A DNA stretch of 14,512 nt from Clostridiales bacterium (GTDB taxonomy: Bacteria > Bacillota > Clostridia > Oscillospirales > Oscillospiraceae): the NCBI GenBank assembly GCA_004557075.1, contig SFEX01000035.1:1-14512 (forward strand). The letters are read 5' to 3'. A program made the translations under genes and the position numbers. The notes under the pieces were generated by a model. It saw only the letters and a program-made list of their open reading frames with translations, had not been told where the DNA came from and made no database searches. Below, piece after piece: positions 6,653 to 13,784 of the stretch; positions within the stretch are counted from its first letter, which is position 1; each line of letters starts with the position of its first letter.

Positions 6653-6679
6653 AAGCAAAAATCCCATTTTCTGACTGAG

Positions 6680-6727
6680 TTTTAACGCAATTTTAATACC
6701 CCCCGCGCGCTTCTAATCCCGTTCTAA
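6680..6727 (+). promoter_or_regulatory. Candidate KdpE operator: two pairs of 11-bp-spaced direct repeats
   Basis: TTTTAA occurs at 6680-6685 and 6691-6696, and TTCTAA at 6711-6716 and 6722-6727. Within each pair the half-sites are separated by exactly 5 nt (period 11), and the pairs begin 31 bp apart, near three helical turns. OmpR/PhoB-family regulators bind such head-to-tail 6-bp half-sites; as I recall it, the E. coli KdpE site has the same geometry with T-rich half-sites. The site lies between the divergent kdpD and trkA promoters. Assignment to KdpE is inference from location and geometry. Confidence 0.5.
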
Positions 6728-6736
6728 TGCTTTTGG

Positions 6737-6745
6737 TGCTAAAGT
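6737..6745 (+). promoter_or_regulatory. Candidate trkAH -10 element (activator-type promoter)
   Basis: TGCTAAAGT: an extended -10 (TG at 6737-6738, TAAAGT at 6740-6745). No -35 of good quality stands 17 nt upstream; that position is taken by the TTCTAA direct repeats, which end 12 nt before the -10. This matches class II activator promoters, where a PhoB-like regulator replaces the -35. Transcription would start near 6752, about 26 nt before the trkA ATG. Confidence 0.4.
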
Positions 6746-6777
6746 CAGTGCAGCGAAACAGAAAAGAGGTTCCAAGC

Positions 6778-8139
6778 ATGAGAATCGTGATAGTCGGCTG
6801 CGGCAAGATCGGCCAAAGCATTCTTAAAAGCCTTCTGCGGGAAAACCATGAGATAGTCGCCGTGGACATTGACCCCGACGTTATAAGCGCGATAAGCGGA
6901 AACTACGACGTGATGGGCATATGCGGCGCGGGAACGCACTTTAAGACGCTCTCGGACGCGATGGTGAAGAATGCCGAACTGTTCATCGCAACAACGGGCT
7001 CTGACGAGCTTAATATGCTGAGCTGCTTTCTCGCAAAACGCATGGGCGCAAAGCACACCGTCGCGCGCATACGCGGCCAGGAATACAGCGCAGAAAATAT
7101 ACAGTTTTTAAAGCGGCAGCTTGAGCTTTCGATGGTCATAAACCCCGAACAGCTCACGGCTCAGACGATATTCAACATATTGAAATTCCCCTCCGCCGTG
7201 AGGTCGGAGACCTTCACGCGCCGCCGTTTTGAGATGGCGGAGCTGAGCGTAAAGCCCGGCTCTGCGCTCGACGGCGTGAGCCTTTCCGAGCTGAGACAGC
7301 GCTACAGCGCGGCGTTTCTTGTGTGCGCGGTGCTTCGCGGCGAGAAGGCGTACATACCCGGCGGCAGCTTCGTGCTCGAGGCCGGGGATAAGCTGGGGCT
7401 TTTAGCGGCGCCGGAGGATATGCAGAAGCTCCTGCGCGGCATGGGCATCCTGCAAAAGAGCGCAAAGCACGTCATGATACTCGGCGGCAGCAGGATAGCG
7501 CAGTATCTGGCCGAGGATCTGATACGCGGCGAAAACAGCGTGAAGATAATCGAAAAGAATGAAGAGCGCTGCGCCGAGCTGTGCGGCGAGCTGCCGGACA
7601 ATGTGCTTGTCATCTGCGGCGACGGTTCGGATAAGGAGCTGCTCATAGAGGAGGGGCTTGACCGCGCCGACGCCTTTGTATCCCTAACCGGCATCGACGA
7701 GGAAAACCTGCTTGTGTCCTATTGCGCGCTCGGCAGAAAGGTGCCCAAGGTCATCGCCAAGATAAGTCAGGACAGCTACTCGGACGTGGGCGGCAGGCTC
7801 GGCATAGACTGCGTCGTCTCGCCAACGCACATCACGGCCGATCTGCTCGTGCAGTATGCAAGGGCGCTTGAGAACTCGCTCGGCAGCAGCGTTGAAACGC
7901 TCTACAGCCTCATGAACGGCAATGTCGAGGCTCTGGAATTTGACGTTTCGGACGATTTTGCCTGCGCGGGCGTGGCGATAAAGGAGCTGCGCCTGAAATC
8001 CGGCGTCCTGCTGGCGGGCATCATCCGCGGCTACAAGACGATAATCCCCGGCGGCGACGACGTGATACTGCCCCGCGACCGCGTGATAGTCATTGCTGCG
8101 GGCCAGAAACTCTGTGATTTATCGGACGTGATAGCGTGA
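6778..8139 (+). CDS. trkA: Trk/Ktr potassium uptake regulatory subunit TrkA
   Basis: A 453-residue peripheral membrane protein that gates the TrkH channel according to bound NAD(H)/nucleotides. It has the duplicated RCK architecture. First Rossmann domain (1-120): MRIVIVGCGKIGQ with the GxGxxG fingerprint and acidic Asp30. First TrkA-C domain: about 150-220. Second Rossmann domain (about 221-345): HVMILGGSRIAQ, a degenerate fingerprint. Second TrkA-C domain: about 375-453. Length matches E. coli TrkA. The frame is open to an ATG at 6727, but AAGAGGT (6764-6770) places the start at 6778, which also begins exactly at the Rossmann strand. It overlaps trkH by 4 nt (GTGA), so the subunits are probably made in a coupled way. 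It is divergent from kdpDE, its likely regulator. Confidence 0.95.
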   Translation: MRIVIVGCGKIGQSILKSLLRENHEIVAVDIDPDVISAISGNYDVMGICGAGTHFKTLSDAMVKNAELFIATTGSDELNMLSCFLAKRMGAKHTVARIRGQEYSAENIQFLKRQLELSMVINPEQLTAQTIFNILKFPSAVRSETFTRRRFEMAELSVKPGSALDGVSLSELRQRYSAAFLVCAVLRGEKAYIPGGSFVLEAGDKLGLLAAPEDMQKLLRGMGILQKSAKHVMILGGSRIAQYLAEDLIRGENSVKIIEKNEERCAELCGELPDNVLVICGDGSDKELLIEEGLDRADAFVSLTGIDEENLLVSYCALGRKVPKVIAKISQDSYSDVGGRLGIDCVVSPTHITADLLVQYARALENSLGSSVETLYSLMNGNVEALEFDVSDDFACAGVAIKELRLKSGVLLAGIIRGYKTIIPGGDDVILPRDRVIVIAAGQKLCDLSDVIA

Positions 8140-9578
8140 AATATAAAATTGTTTTTTATACCGTGGGCAGAGTCATGCTCTTTGAGGCGGCGCTGCTGAT
8201 GATACCGCTGGCGGTATCTCTCGTTTTCGGGGAGAGCTGCGCTGTCGCGTTTATAATAAGCGTGCTTATCGCGCTCGTGCCGGGGCTTGCGCTCACCCTG
8301 CTCTGCCGGGGCGCTCAAAAGGATATTTTCATCCGCGAGGGGCTTGCGATAGTCGCGCTCTCGTGGGTGTGCATATCCGCCGCCGGTGCGCTGCCCTTCG
8401 TCATAAGCGGCGAGATCCCATCGTACATTGACGCGTTTTTCGAAACTGTCAGCGGCTTTACAACGACCGGCGCTTCCATCCTCACCGACGTTGAGAGCAT
8501 GAGCCGGGGGCTTCTGTTCTGGCGCAGCCTGACCCACTGGCTGGGCGGCATGGGCGTTCTGGTGTTCGTCATGGCGATCATGGAAAAGGTTCCCGACCGC
8601 TCAATAAACATCCTCCGCGCCGAGATGCCCGGGCACAGCGTCGATAAGCTCACACCGCGCTCAAAGAGCACAGCCAAGATACTCTACTACATATACCTTG
8701 CGCTCACGGCGCTTGAGATCGTCTTCCTGCTGCTGGGCGGCATGCCGCTGTACGACAGCATAGTCCACGCGCTCGGCACCGCCGGTACCGGCGGCTTCGG
8801 CATCAAGGCCGACAGCATCGCCTCCTACAGCCATTATCTGCAATGGGTCATCACGGTGTTCATGCTGCTGTTCGGCGTGAGCTTCAACTTGTACTACCTA
8901 CTGCTGCTCAAAAAATGGCGCGCCGCGCTCGATTCAAACGAGCTCAAATGCTATCTCGGCATTTTCCTCGCGGCGTTTATTATCATCGCCGTCAACATCT
9001 ACCCCCTGTACGGCAGCGTTGCAGACGCGATACGCCTCTCGGCGTTTCAGGTGTCCTCGCTCGTGACGACAACGGGCTACGCGACGGCGGACTTCAATCT
9101 CTGGCCGCAGCTGTCAAAAGCGGTACTGTTCCTGCTCATGTTCGCGGGTGGCTGCATGGGCTCTACGGCAGGCGGGCTTAAAATGTCGCGCATAGTCGTG
9201 CTCGCGCAGTCGGTGCGAAATGAGCTGCGCCACGCGCTGCGCCCGAGAGCCGTAAGCTCTGTAAGGCTCAACGGCAGGCGGCTCGACCCGCAGGAGGTAA
9301 AGAGCGTGCACTCCTACTTTGCGATATATATCACCGTTATCATAGCGGTGTTCCTGCTGATAAGCTTTGAGCCTTTCGGCTTTGAAACAAACCTTTCCGC
9401 AGCAGTCTCCTGCGTCAACAATATCGGCCCCGGCTTCGACCTCGTCGGGCCTGCGGCAAGCTATGCCGACTACTCCGGCTTCTCAAAGCTCGTTCTGTCG
9501 CTGGCGATGCTGCTGGGCAGGCTCGAAATATTCCCCATGCTTCTGCTGTTTTCGCCGAAGCTCTGGTCGAAGAGGTGA
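8136..9578 (+). CDS. trkH: Potassium transporter membrane subunit TrkH
   Basis: A 480-residue integral membrane K+ channel/transporter of the SKT superfamily with four MPM (membrane-pore-membrane) repeats. The four selectivity-filter segments are visible: GFTTTGAS (107-114), GTAGTGGFG (214-222), TTTGYATAD (311-319) and NNIGPGFD (428-435). The intramembrane gating loop after the third membrane unit reads GGCMGSTAGGLKMSR (338-352). The start is a GTG that overlaps the trkA stop codon as GTGA; there is no strong separate ribosome binding site, consistent with translational coupling to trkA. The stop codon lies within a small hairpin (GAGGTG, loop AAAA, CACCTC, 9572-9587) where a dispersed repeat begins. 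Together with TrkA it takes up K+ for turgor and pH homeostasis. Confidence 0.96.
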   Translation: MKYKIVFYTVGRVMLFEAALLMIPLAVSLVFGESCAVAFIISVLIALVPGLALTLLCRGAQKDIFIREGLAIVALSWVCISAAGALPFVISGEIPSYIDAFFETVSGFTTTGASILTDVESMSRGLLFWRSLTHWLGGMGVLVFVMAIMEKVPDRSINILRAEMPGHSVDKLTPRSKSTAKILYYIYLALTALEIVFLLLGGMPLYDSIVHALGTAGTGGFGIKADSIASYSHYLQWVITVFMLLFGVSFNLYYLLLLKKWRAALDSNELKCYLGIFLAAFIIIAVNIYPLYGSVADAIRLSAFQVSSLVTTTGYATADFNLWPQLSKAVLFLLMFAGGCMGSTAGGLKMSRIVVLAQSVRNELRHALRPRAVSSVRLNGRRLDPQEVKSVHSYFAIYITVIIAVFLLISFEPFGFETNLSAAVSCVNNIGPGFDLVGPAASYADYSGFSKLVLSLAMLLGRLEIFPMLLLFSPKLWSKR

Positions 9579-9680
9579 AAACACCTCATGCGCCAGCTGG
9601 CGCAGAGCAATTCGCGTTAAGATTTAAGATAATCTTTTTTGCGTCAGCCCTATTATATAAATCGAAAGTGAACGAACAAA

Positions 9681-9718
9681 GGACGAGCGATGCTCGCCCC
9701 TACGGGTGCGGTGCAATG
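9681..9718 (-). repeat. GTAGGGGCG palindromic cassette (copy 3)
   Basis: On the minus strand: ATTGCACCGCACC, then CGTAGGGGCG, then the palindrome GAGCATCGCTC. The head matches 3731-3754 in about 20 of 23 positions, but the palindrome differs (GAGC arms here, GGCC arms there), so the head is conserved and the arms vary. Confidence 0.7.
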
Positions 9719-9723
9719 TTATT

Positions 9724-9804
9724 GAACGCGCGACTGCAAAAACGATAATTGCCATTGTTACCGGTCGGGAACCTGTAGTAAAGACCATTTAAAGCGTAGC
9801 AACG
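9724..9804 (-). repeat. Dispersed repeat family A, inverted copy
   Basis: Reverse complement of 3489-3567 over its full length: GAACGCGCGACTGCAAAAAC, then ATTGCCATTGTTACCGGTCGG, then AAAGCGTAGCAACG. Differences are scattered substitutions. It is the best-matching pair of the family in this window. Confidence 0.85.
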
Positions 9805-9823
9805 AATTGCCTCAATGGCAATT
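9805..9823 (+). promoter_or_regulatory. Hairpin before the small membrane-protein gene
   Basis: A perfect 7-bp stem AATTGCC / GGCAATT with loop TCAAT, ending 5 nt before the AGGAGGG ribosome binding site. It may be the tail of the repeat, or a structure that affects initiation of the downstream gene. Confidence 0.4.
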
Positions 9824-9843
9824 GCAGCAGGAGGGAGTATAAC

Positions 9844-9963
9844 ATGGAAACATTTATATTAGCTATCTGTATAGTTTTGATCTTCTTCGCCGGTTTTCTC
9901 GCCATAAAGCTGATCTTCCCCTCGCCGCGCAGACGCAGACACCATGGCAGACGGCGCAGATAA
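9844..9963 (+). CDS. Small single-helix membrane protein with arginine-rich tail
   Basis: A 39-codon frame, ATG to TAA, that I do not recognise. Residues 4-25 are almost entirely hydrophobic (FILAICIVLIFFAGFLAIKL core), enough for one membrane helix. The last 13 residues are PSPRRRRHHGRRRR-like, so the positive-inside rule predicts a cytoplasmic C-terminus. Evidence for a real gene: a near-perfect ribosome binding site AGGAGGGAG (9829-9837) 6-7 nt before the ATG, a sharp hydrophobic-then-basic pattern, and a strong terminator within 20 nt of the stop. No clear promoter was found; the upstream DNA is repeat. It stands between trkH and mscS, so a role as a small accessory peptide of a membrane transporter (compare KdpF or other tiny transporter subunits) is possible but purely inferred. 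Confidence 0.65.
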   Translation: METFILAICIVLIFFAGFLAIKLIFPSPRRRRHHGRRRR

Positions 9964-9969
9964 TCGCAT

Positions 9970-10013
9970 AAAAAAGCTCAGGGAACATGATTTCAATGCT
10001 CCCTGAGTTTTTT
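9970..10013. terminator. Bidirectional terminator between the small gene and mscS
   Basis: An A tract (9970-9975), stem CTCAGGGA (9977-9984), a 15-nt loop, TCCCTGAG (10000-10007), then six Ts (10008-10013). The A tract on one side and the T tract on the other let it end transcription from both directions: the small gene on plus and mscS (stop at 10021) on minus. Confidence 0.9.
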
Positions 10014-10020
10014 ACTGTTT

Positions 10021-10833
10021 TTAATCCTTATCAAGATGGACATTCAGATGATCGTAGCTCATCTCAACGCCACACTCGGCAAAGCTTTCGCGGATATTTT
10101 CGTTCAGCGCAAACAGCACGTCCCAGTAATCCTCGCTTTTGCACCAGACGCGAACCGTGTACTCTATCGAGCTGCTGCCAAAGCTGCTTATCGCCGCAAA
10201 CGGCGCAGGCTCGCGGAGCACTTTATCATCCTTCGCGGCGGCATTGAGAGCCGCCCTGCGCACATCCTCCGTCGCGCTGTCATAGGACGCTGTGACGGAG
10301 ACGGTCACGCGGCGTATGGGCTCTGCGCTGTAGTTTATTATCTTGCTCGAGGTTATATCACCGTTGGGCGCGTAGATGACGCGGTTATCGGGCGTATCGA
10401 AGCAGGTGTAGAACAGTCCGACGCTCTTTACCGTGCCACTCTCGCCGCCGATCTCAACAAAATCGCCCACATTAAACGGCCGGGTAGTCAGGATCGTTAT
10501 GCCCGAAAACAGGTTCGACAGCAGACCCTGAAGCGCAAGCGACAGCGCGACGCCCGCGACCGACAGCACCGCCACAAGGCTCGTCACCGGTATACCGAGG
10601 CTGCCCGCGATAATGATTATCGCAACGACCCACAGCAGCGCCCTGATCGCGCTCGAAAAGAAGGTTTTCAGGCTCGCGTCCATGTGCTTGGCCCGGTCAA
10701 GTATTTTCCCGAACGCCTTGCACAGCAGCTTTATCGCAATGTAGCAGACTATGTAAATAAGCACCGCCGAGAGAATGGAACTGAGCGAAATGCTGCCGAG
10801 CTTTATATCGGAAAGTGAGTTTAAAAATTCCAT
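10021..10833 (-). CDS. mscS: MscS-family small-conductance mechanosensitive channel
   Basis: A 270-residue membrane channel close in length to E. coli MscS (286). Hydrophobic segments lie at about 17-40, 62-80 and 84-112. The third is the pore helix with the small-residue pattern VAGVALSLALQGLLSNLFSG (92-111), followed by RPFNVGDFVEI (118-128), the start of the beta domain, and VIYAPNGDITSSKIINYS (152-169), the family hallmark. The rest is the cytoplasmic cage domain. It opens at high membrane tension and releases solutes on hypo-osmotic shock. The start is 4 nt after the galactokinase stop; the site GGGGTGA includes that stop codon, so it is the last gene of the tkt-galK-mscS run. Its transcript ends at the bidirectional terminator. 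Confidence 0.95.
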   Translation of the reverse strand: MEFLNSLSDIKLGSISLSSILSAVLIYIVCYIAIKLLCKAFGKILDRAKHMDASLKTFFSSAIRALLWVVAIIIIAGSLGIPVTSLVAVLSVAGVALSLALQGLLSNLFSGITILTTRPFNVGDFVEIGGESGTVKSVGLFYTCFDTPDNRVIYAPNGDITSSKIINYSAEPIRRVTVSVTASYDSATEDVRRAALNAAAKDDKVLREPAPFAAISSFGSSSIEYTVRVWCKSEDYWDVLFALNENIRESFAECGVEMSYDHLNVHLDKD

Positions 10834-10837
10834 GCCG

Positions 10838-11914
10838 TCACCCCAATTTCAGCTCGCGGCAGGAGCCGTAGCCGAAGATCTTTTCCATCTCCGTTTTGTA
10901 ATGCTCGAAAAATCCCGTCGGCATGAGCGCCTGCACGCAGCCGGCAAAGCCGCCGCCATGAACTCGCCACGCTCCGACGCCGTCGAGCAGCTTCGCGCTC
11001 ATTTCAAGCCCGGTTTGCAGCTTCCTGTCGTCCGTAACGCTCGTGACGATGTTTTTTAGATACCTCTCGGAGGAGCGCCCCGACTCGTTCATGAGGCGCA
11101 TATACTCCTGCCCGTCGAGGGCGATGAGCGCATCGCGCATCTTCGGAACGCGCTCGTTCTCGTCGAAAAAGTGCTTTGCGCGCCGCACGGGACGGTCGGA
11201 GGTGTCCCACTTCTTAGCGTAAAACTCCTTGGGATCGACCTGGCCTAAAAGCTCCTTGCCGAAGAAGCTCGCCACAAGGCGCATATCCGCGGGAATGCGC
11301 GCATAGCTCGTGTCAAGCCCCGCGTGGCTGCCGCCGGTGTCCGTGAGGCACAATGTCAGCCCCATGCGGGAGAAATCGGCGCTGACAGGCTGCACATCGC
11401 CCGTTAGAAAGTCTATGTACACTGCTCTGCCCAATGCGCAGGCGAGCTGATCCATAAGGCCGCAGGGCTTGCCGAAGTGCAGGTTCTCCGCCTGCTGCGC
11501 GGCCTTTGCTATGGCCATAGCCTCAAGCTGCGAATCGTTATACAGCTCGTTGAACGCGCGCACCATGAGCACGGAAAACGCCGCCGAGGAGCTCAGCCCC
11601 GAGCCGGAGCTTAGGTCGCTGTGCAGCACCGCGTTAAAGCCGCCGAAGCTTGCGCCCAAATCGTACATCGCCGAGGCCGCGCCCCTCACGAGAGCTGCTG
11701 AGGAGCCGAACTCCTCCGGATGGACATCGAGGTCGAGGATGTTGATCTCCATATCCGCAAATCCCTCGGACTTTATACGCACGATGTTGTCATAGTTGAG
11801 CTCTATCTGCGCGTGGATGCCCTTATCCACGGCCGCGGCAAGCACTCTGCCCTTCTGGTGGTCTGTGTGGTTTCCGGCAAGCTCGGTTCTGCCCGGGGAG
11901 AACAGTTTTATCAT
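10838..11914 (-). CDS. galK: Galactokinase (GHMP kinase family)
   Basis: A cytoplasmic kinase that phosphorylates galactose at C1, the first Leloir-pathway step. Motifs in 358 residues: the substrate signature FSPGRTELAGNHTDHQKG (5-22, with catalytic Arg9), the GHMP ATP loop LSSGSGLSSSAAF (101-113), the catalytic Asp in CGLMDQLACA (Asp155), and the C-terminal GHMP motif VHGGGFAGCVQA (318-329). The signature differs from the classic R-x-N-L-I-G-E-H-T-D-Y: Glu is replaced by Asn and Tyr by His. I recall this GNHTDH form from clostridial galactokinases, many of which carry a long N-terminal extension that this protein lacks. The ribosome binding site is weak (AAAGAAAG about 13 nt upstream), 32 nt after the transketolase C-half stop. 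No galT or galE is nearby, so another anomeric sugar kinase cannot be fully excluded. Confidence 0.87.
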   Translation of the reverse strand: MIKLFSPGRTELAGNHTDHQKGRVLAAAVDKGIHAQIELNYDNIVRIKSEGFADMEINILDLDVHPEEFGSSAALVRGAASAMYDLGASFGGFNAVLHSDLSSGSGLSSSAAFSVLMVRAFNELYNDSQLEAMAIAKAAQQAENLHFGKPCGLMDQLACALGRAVYIDFLTGDVQPVSADFSRMGLTLCLTDTGGSHAGLDTSYARIPADMRLVASFFGKELLGQVDPKEFYAKKWDTSDRPVRRAKHFFDENERVPKMRDALIALDGQEYMRLMNESGRSSERYLKNIVTSVTDDRKLQTGLEMSAKLLDGVGAWRVHGGGFAGCVQALMPTGFFEHYKTEMEKIFGYGSCRELKLG

Positions 11915-11946
11915 TTCAAATCACAGCTTTCTTTATCCGAAAAAAC

Positions 11947-12885
11947 TTATTTCTTTCTCTTGAGCACCTTTTCGATGCCCGCGATAACGCCGTTTGCGTC
12001 GACGCCGTACTTCGCCAGCAGCTCGTTATAAGGCGCGGACTCCGTGAAGGTGTCCTGAATGCCGACAAACTCCGTCGGCACTCCGCAGCCCTCATACGCG
12101 AGCACCTCGCTCACGGCGCTGCCAAGCCCGCCGAATATGTTGTGCTCCTCGGCGCAGACTATAGCGCCCGTCTCCGCCGCGCACTTTACGATAAGCTCAC
12201 GGTCAATGGGCTTTATGGAGTACATATCCACAACGCGGACGGAAACGCCCTTTTCGGCCATAGCCTCCGCCGCCTCGATCGCCTTATGGACAAGAAGTCC
12301 GCAGGCGATGACGGTAACGTCGCTGCCATCGCGCACAACAGCACCCTTGCCAAGTTCAAACGCTGTGTCCTCGGTGTACAGATCGGGGTACACGTCGCGG
12401 CTTAGGCGCAGGTACATGGGGCCGTAAGTTTCAACGGCGTACTTGGTCGCCCAGCGGGTGGAGGCAGCGTCCGAGGGGACGATGACCTTCATATTCGGCA
12501 GGGCGCGCATGATGGCTATATCCTCGGTGGCGTGATGGCTCGCGCCGTCGAGCGCGTCGCTCATGCCGCAGTATGCGCCGCCGAACTTGACATTGAGATT
12601 GGCGTAGCATATCTGATCTCTCGCCGAGAGCAGGCCGAGTGATGTGAGAAACACCGTAAAGGTGTTCACAAAGGGGATCTTTCCGACGGTGGACATACCC
12701 GCCGCGGTAGCGACCATGTTCTGCTCGGCTATGCCCATGTTGAAAAAGCGCTCGGGGTGCGCCTTGCCGAACATTGCGCTCTTTGTCGAGCCGGACAGAT
12801 CAGCGTCCAGCACCACGATATTTTCGTTTGTATCGCCAAGCTCGGCCAACACCGAGCCGTAAACCTCTCTTATCGCCTTAGGCAT
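11947..12885 (-). CDS. Transketolase, C-terminal half (pyrimidine-binding and C-terminal domains)
   Basis: A 312-residue protein forming the second half of a split transketolase. It holds the Pyr domain with catalytic glutamate Glu54 in FFNMGIAEQNMVATAAGM, the HHATEDIAIMRALPNM segment (117-132) near the active site, and a C-terminal domain beginning about residue 190 (GKGAVVRDGSDVTVIACG). With the N half it transfers two-carbon ketol units between pentose-phosphate-pathway sugars. It overlaps the N half by 8 nt, and its strong ribosome binding site GGAGGTGA lies inside the end of that gene. The split form is common in Clostridia. Full-length DXS is excluded because the two halves are separate genes with transketolase-type motifs. 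Confidence 0.94.
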   Translation of the reverse strand: MPKAIREVYGSVLAELGDTNENIVVLDADLSGSTKSAMFGKAHPERFFNMGIAEQNMVATAAGMSTVGKIPFVNTFTVFLTSLGLLSARDQICYANLNVKFGGAYCGMSDALDGASHHATEDIAIMRALPNMKVIVPSDAASTRWATKYAVETYGPMYLRLSRDVYPDLYTEDTAFELGKGAVVRDGSDVTVIACGLLVHKAIEAAEAMAEKGVSVRVVDMYSIKPIDRELIVKCAAETGAIVCAEEHNIFGGLGSAVSEVLAYEGCGVPTEFVGIQDTFTESAPYNELLAKYGVDANGVIAGIEKVLKRKK

Positions 12886-13711
12886 TTATCTCACCTCCAA
12901 GCTCCTCCATTGCCTTTGCAAAGCTCTCGTCGTCGATCGCCTTGCCGTGCCATGCATTCTGTCCCTCCATGAAGGACACGCCCTTGCCCTTTACGGTGTT
13001 GGCTATGATGACGGTCGGCGCGCCGACAGCGCCGTCGGCTACGCTTACGCAGAAGTCGAGCGCTTCGATATCGTGCCCGTCGCACTCGAGCACCGTCCAG
13101 CCGAAGGACTCCCACTTGCCCGCAAGATCGCCCAAAGGCATGATCTCGTCGGTGGTGCCGTCAAGCTGCACCTTGTTGTAGTCAACGATGGCGATGAGGT
13201 TATCCAGCTTGAATTTTGCGGCGCTCATCGCGGTCTCCCAGATAACGCCCTCGTTCAGTTCTCCGTCGCCGAGGATGGCGTACACCTTTGCGGGTGAGCC
13301 GTTGAGCTTGAGCGCCATTGCCATGCCCTGTGCGGCAGGGAAGCCCTGGCCGAGGGGGCCTCCGGGCATCTCGACGCCGGGGGTGTGCATGTTGGGGTGA
13401 CCGGCAAGGCCGCCCATGCGGCGCAGTGTGGACATCTCCTCTACCGGGAAGAAGCCCTTTTCCGCCAGATTGCGGTACAGCATCGGCGCTGCGTGGCCCT
13501 TGGAGAGCACAAGCCTGTCGCGGTCGGGATCGTCGGCCTTGCTCGCGTCAAGGTTCATGTGCTCCTGGTAGAGATAGGTCAGTATCTCGCACACAGAGAG
13601 CGAGCCGCCCGGGTGTCCCGATTTCGGCGCGTGGATAGCAGTCAAAACATCGATTCTGAAGCGCCTGCAAAGCTCGTTAAGCTCTGCAATACGCTCGGCA
13701 GTCAAAGCCAT
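12878..13711 (-). CDS. Transketolase, N-terminal half (thiamine diphosphate-binding domain)
   Basis: A 277-residue protein carrying the PP domain that binds thiamine diphosphate and Mg2+. Visible: SGHPGGSLS (31-39) and SKGHAAP (70-76) with active-site histidines His33 and His73, GGPLGQGFPAAQGMA (117-131), and the ThDP motif beginning GDGELNEG at 148-155 and ending with Asn179 in VDYN. The protein works as a heteromer with the following gene. It is the first gene of the minus-strand run, with ribosome binding site GGAGG 9 nt before the ATG and a good promoter at 13785-13813. Confidence 0.95.
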   Translation of the reverse strand: MALTAERIAELNELCRRFRIDVLTAIHAPKSGHPGGSLSVCEILTYLYQEHMNLDASKADDPDRDRLVLSKGHAAPMLYRNLAEKGFFPVEEMSTLRRMGGLAGHPNMHTPGVEMPGGPLGQGFPAAQGMAMALKLNGSPAKVYAILGDGELNEGVIWETAMSAAKFKLDNLIAIVDYNKVQLDGTTDEIMPLGDLAGKWESFGWTVLECDGHDIEALDFCVSVADGAVGAPTVIIANTVKGKGVSFMEGQNAWHGKAIDDESFAKAMEELGGEINA

Positions 13712-13784
13712 GTTCTTTTTCCTCCGTTATTCCGTTATATTTTTGTTCTTTCTTTCGCGGAAATCCGCTGTTTCTTCATTTTAC

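Larger units (their letters stand above)
9579..9843. repeat. Repeat-filled spacer between trkH and the small membrane gene
   Basis: No gene is seen. In order: the CACCTCAT element starting at the trkH stop (9578-9604, including the 16-bp palindrome TGCGCCAGCTGGCGCA at 9589-9604); a family-B copy at 9609-9656 with GCGTCAGCCC, whose weak AAGATT/AATCTT hairpin and T tract could act as a poor terminator for trkH; an inverted GTAGGGGCG cassette at 9681-9718; an inverted family-A copy at 9724-9804; and a 7-bp hairpin at 9805-9823 directly before the ribosome binding site of the next gene. Confidence 0.75.

Noticed and set aside
6593..6667. Upstream ATG of kdpD at 6667
   Set aside because: It would put the start upstream of the candidate -10, and the extra residues do not resemble the family; AGGAGAGGTG supports 6592.
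12878..13711. Transketolase pair as DXS or a pyruvate dehydrogenase E1
   Set aside because: Motifs SGHPGGS, SKGHAAP and GDGELNEG with separate N and C halves fit split transketolase; DXS is a single longer chain.
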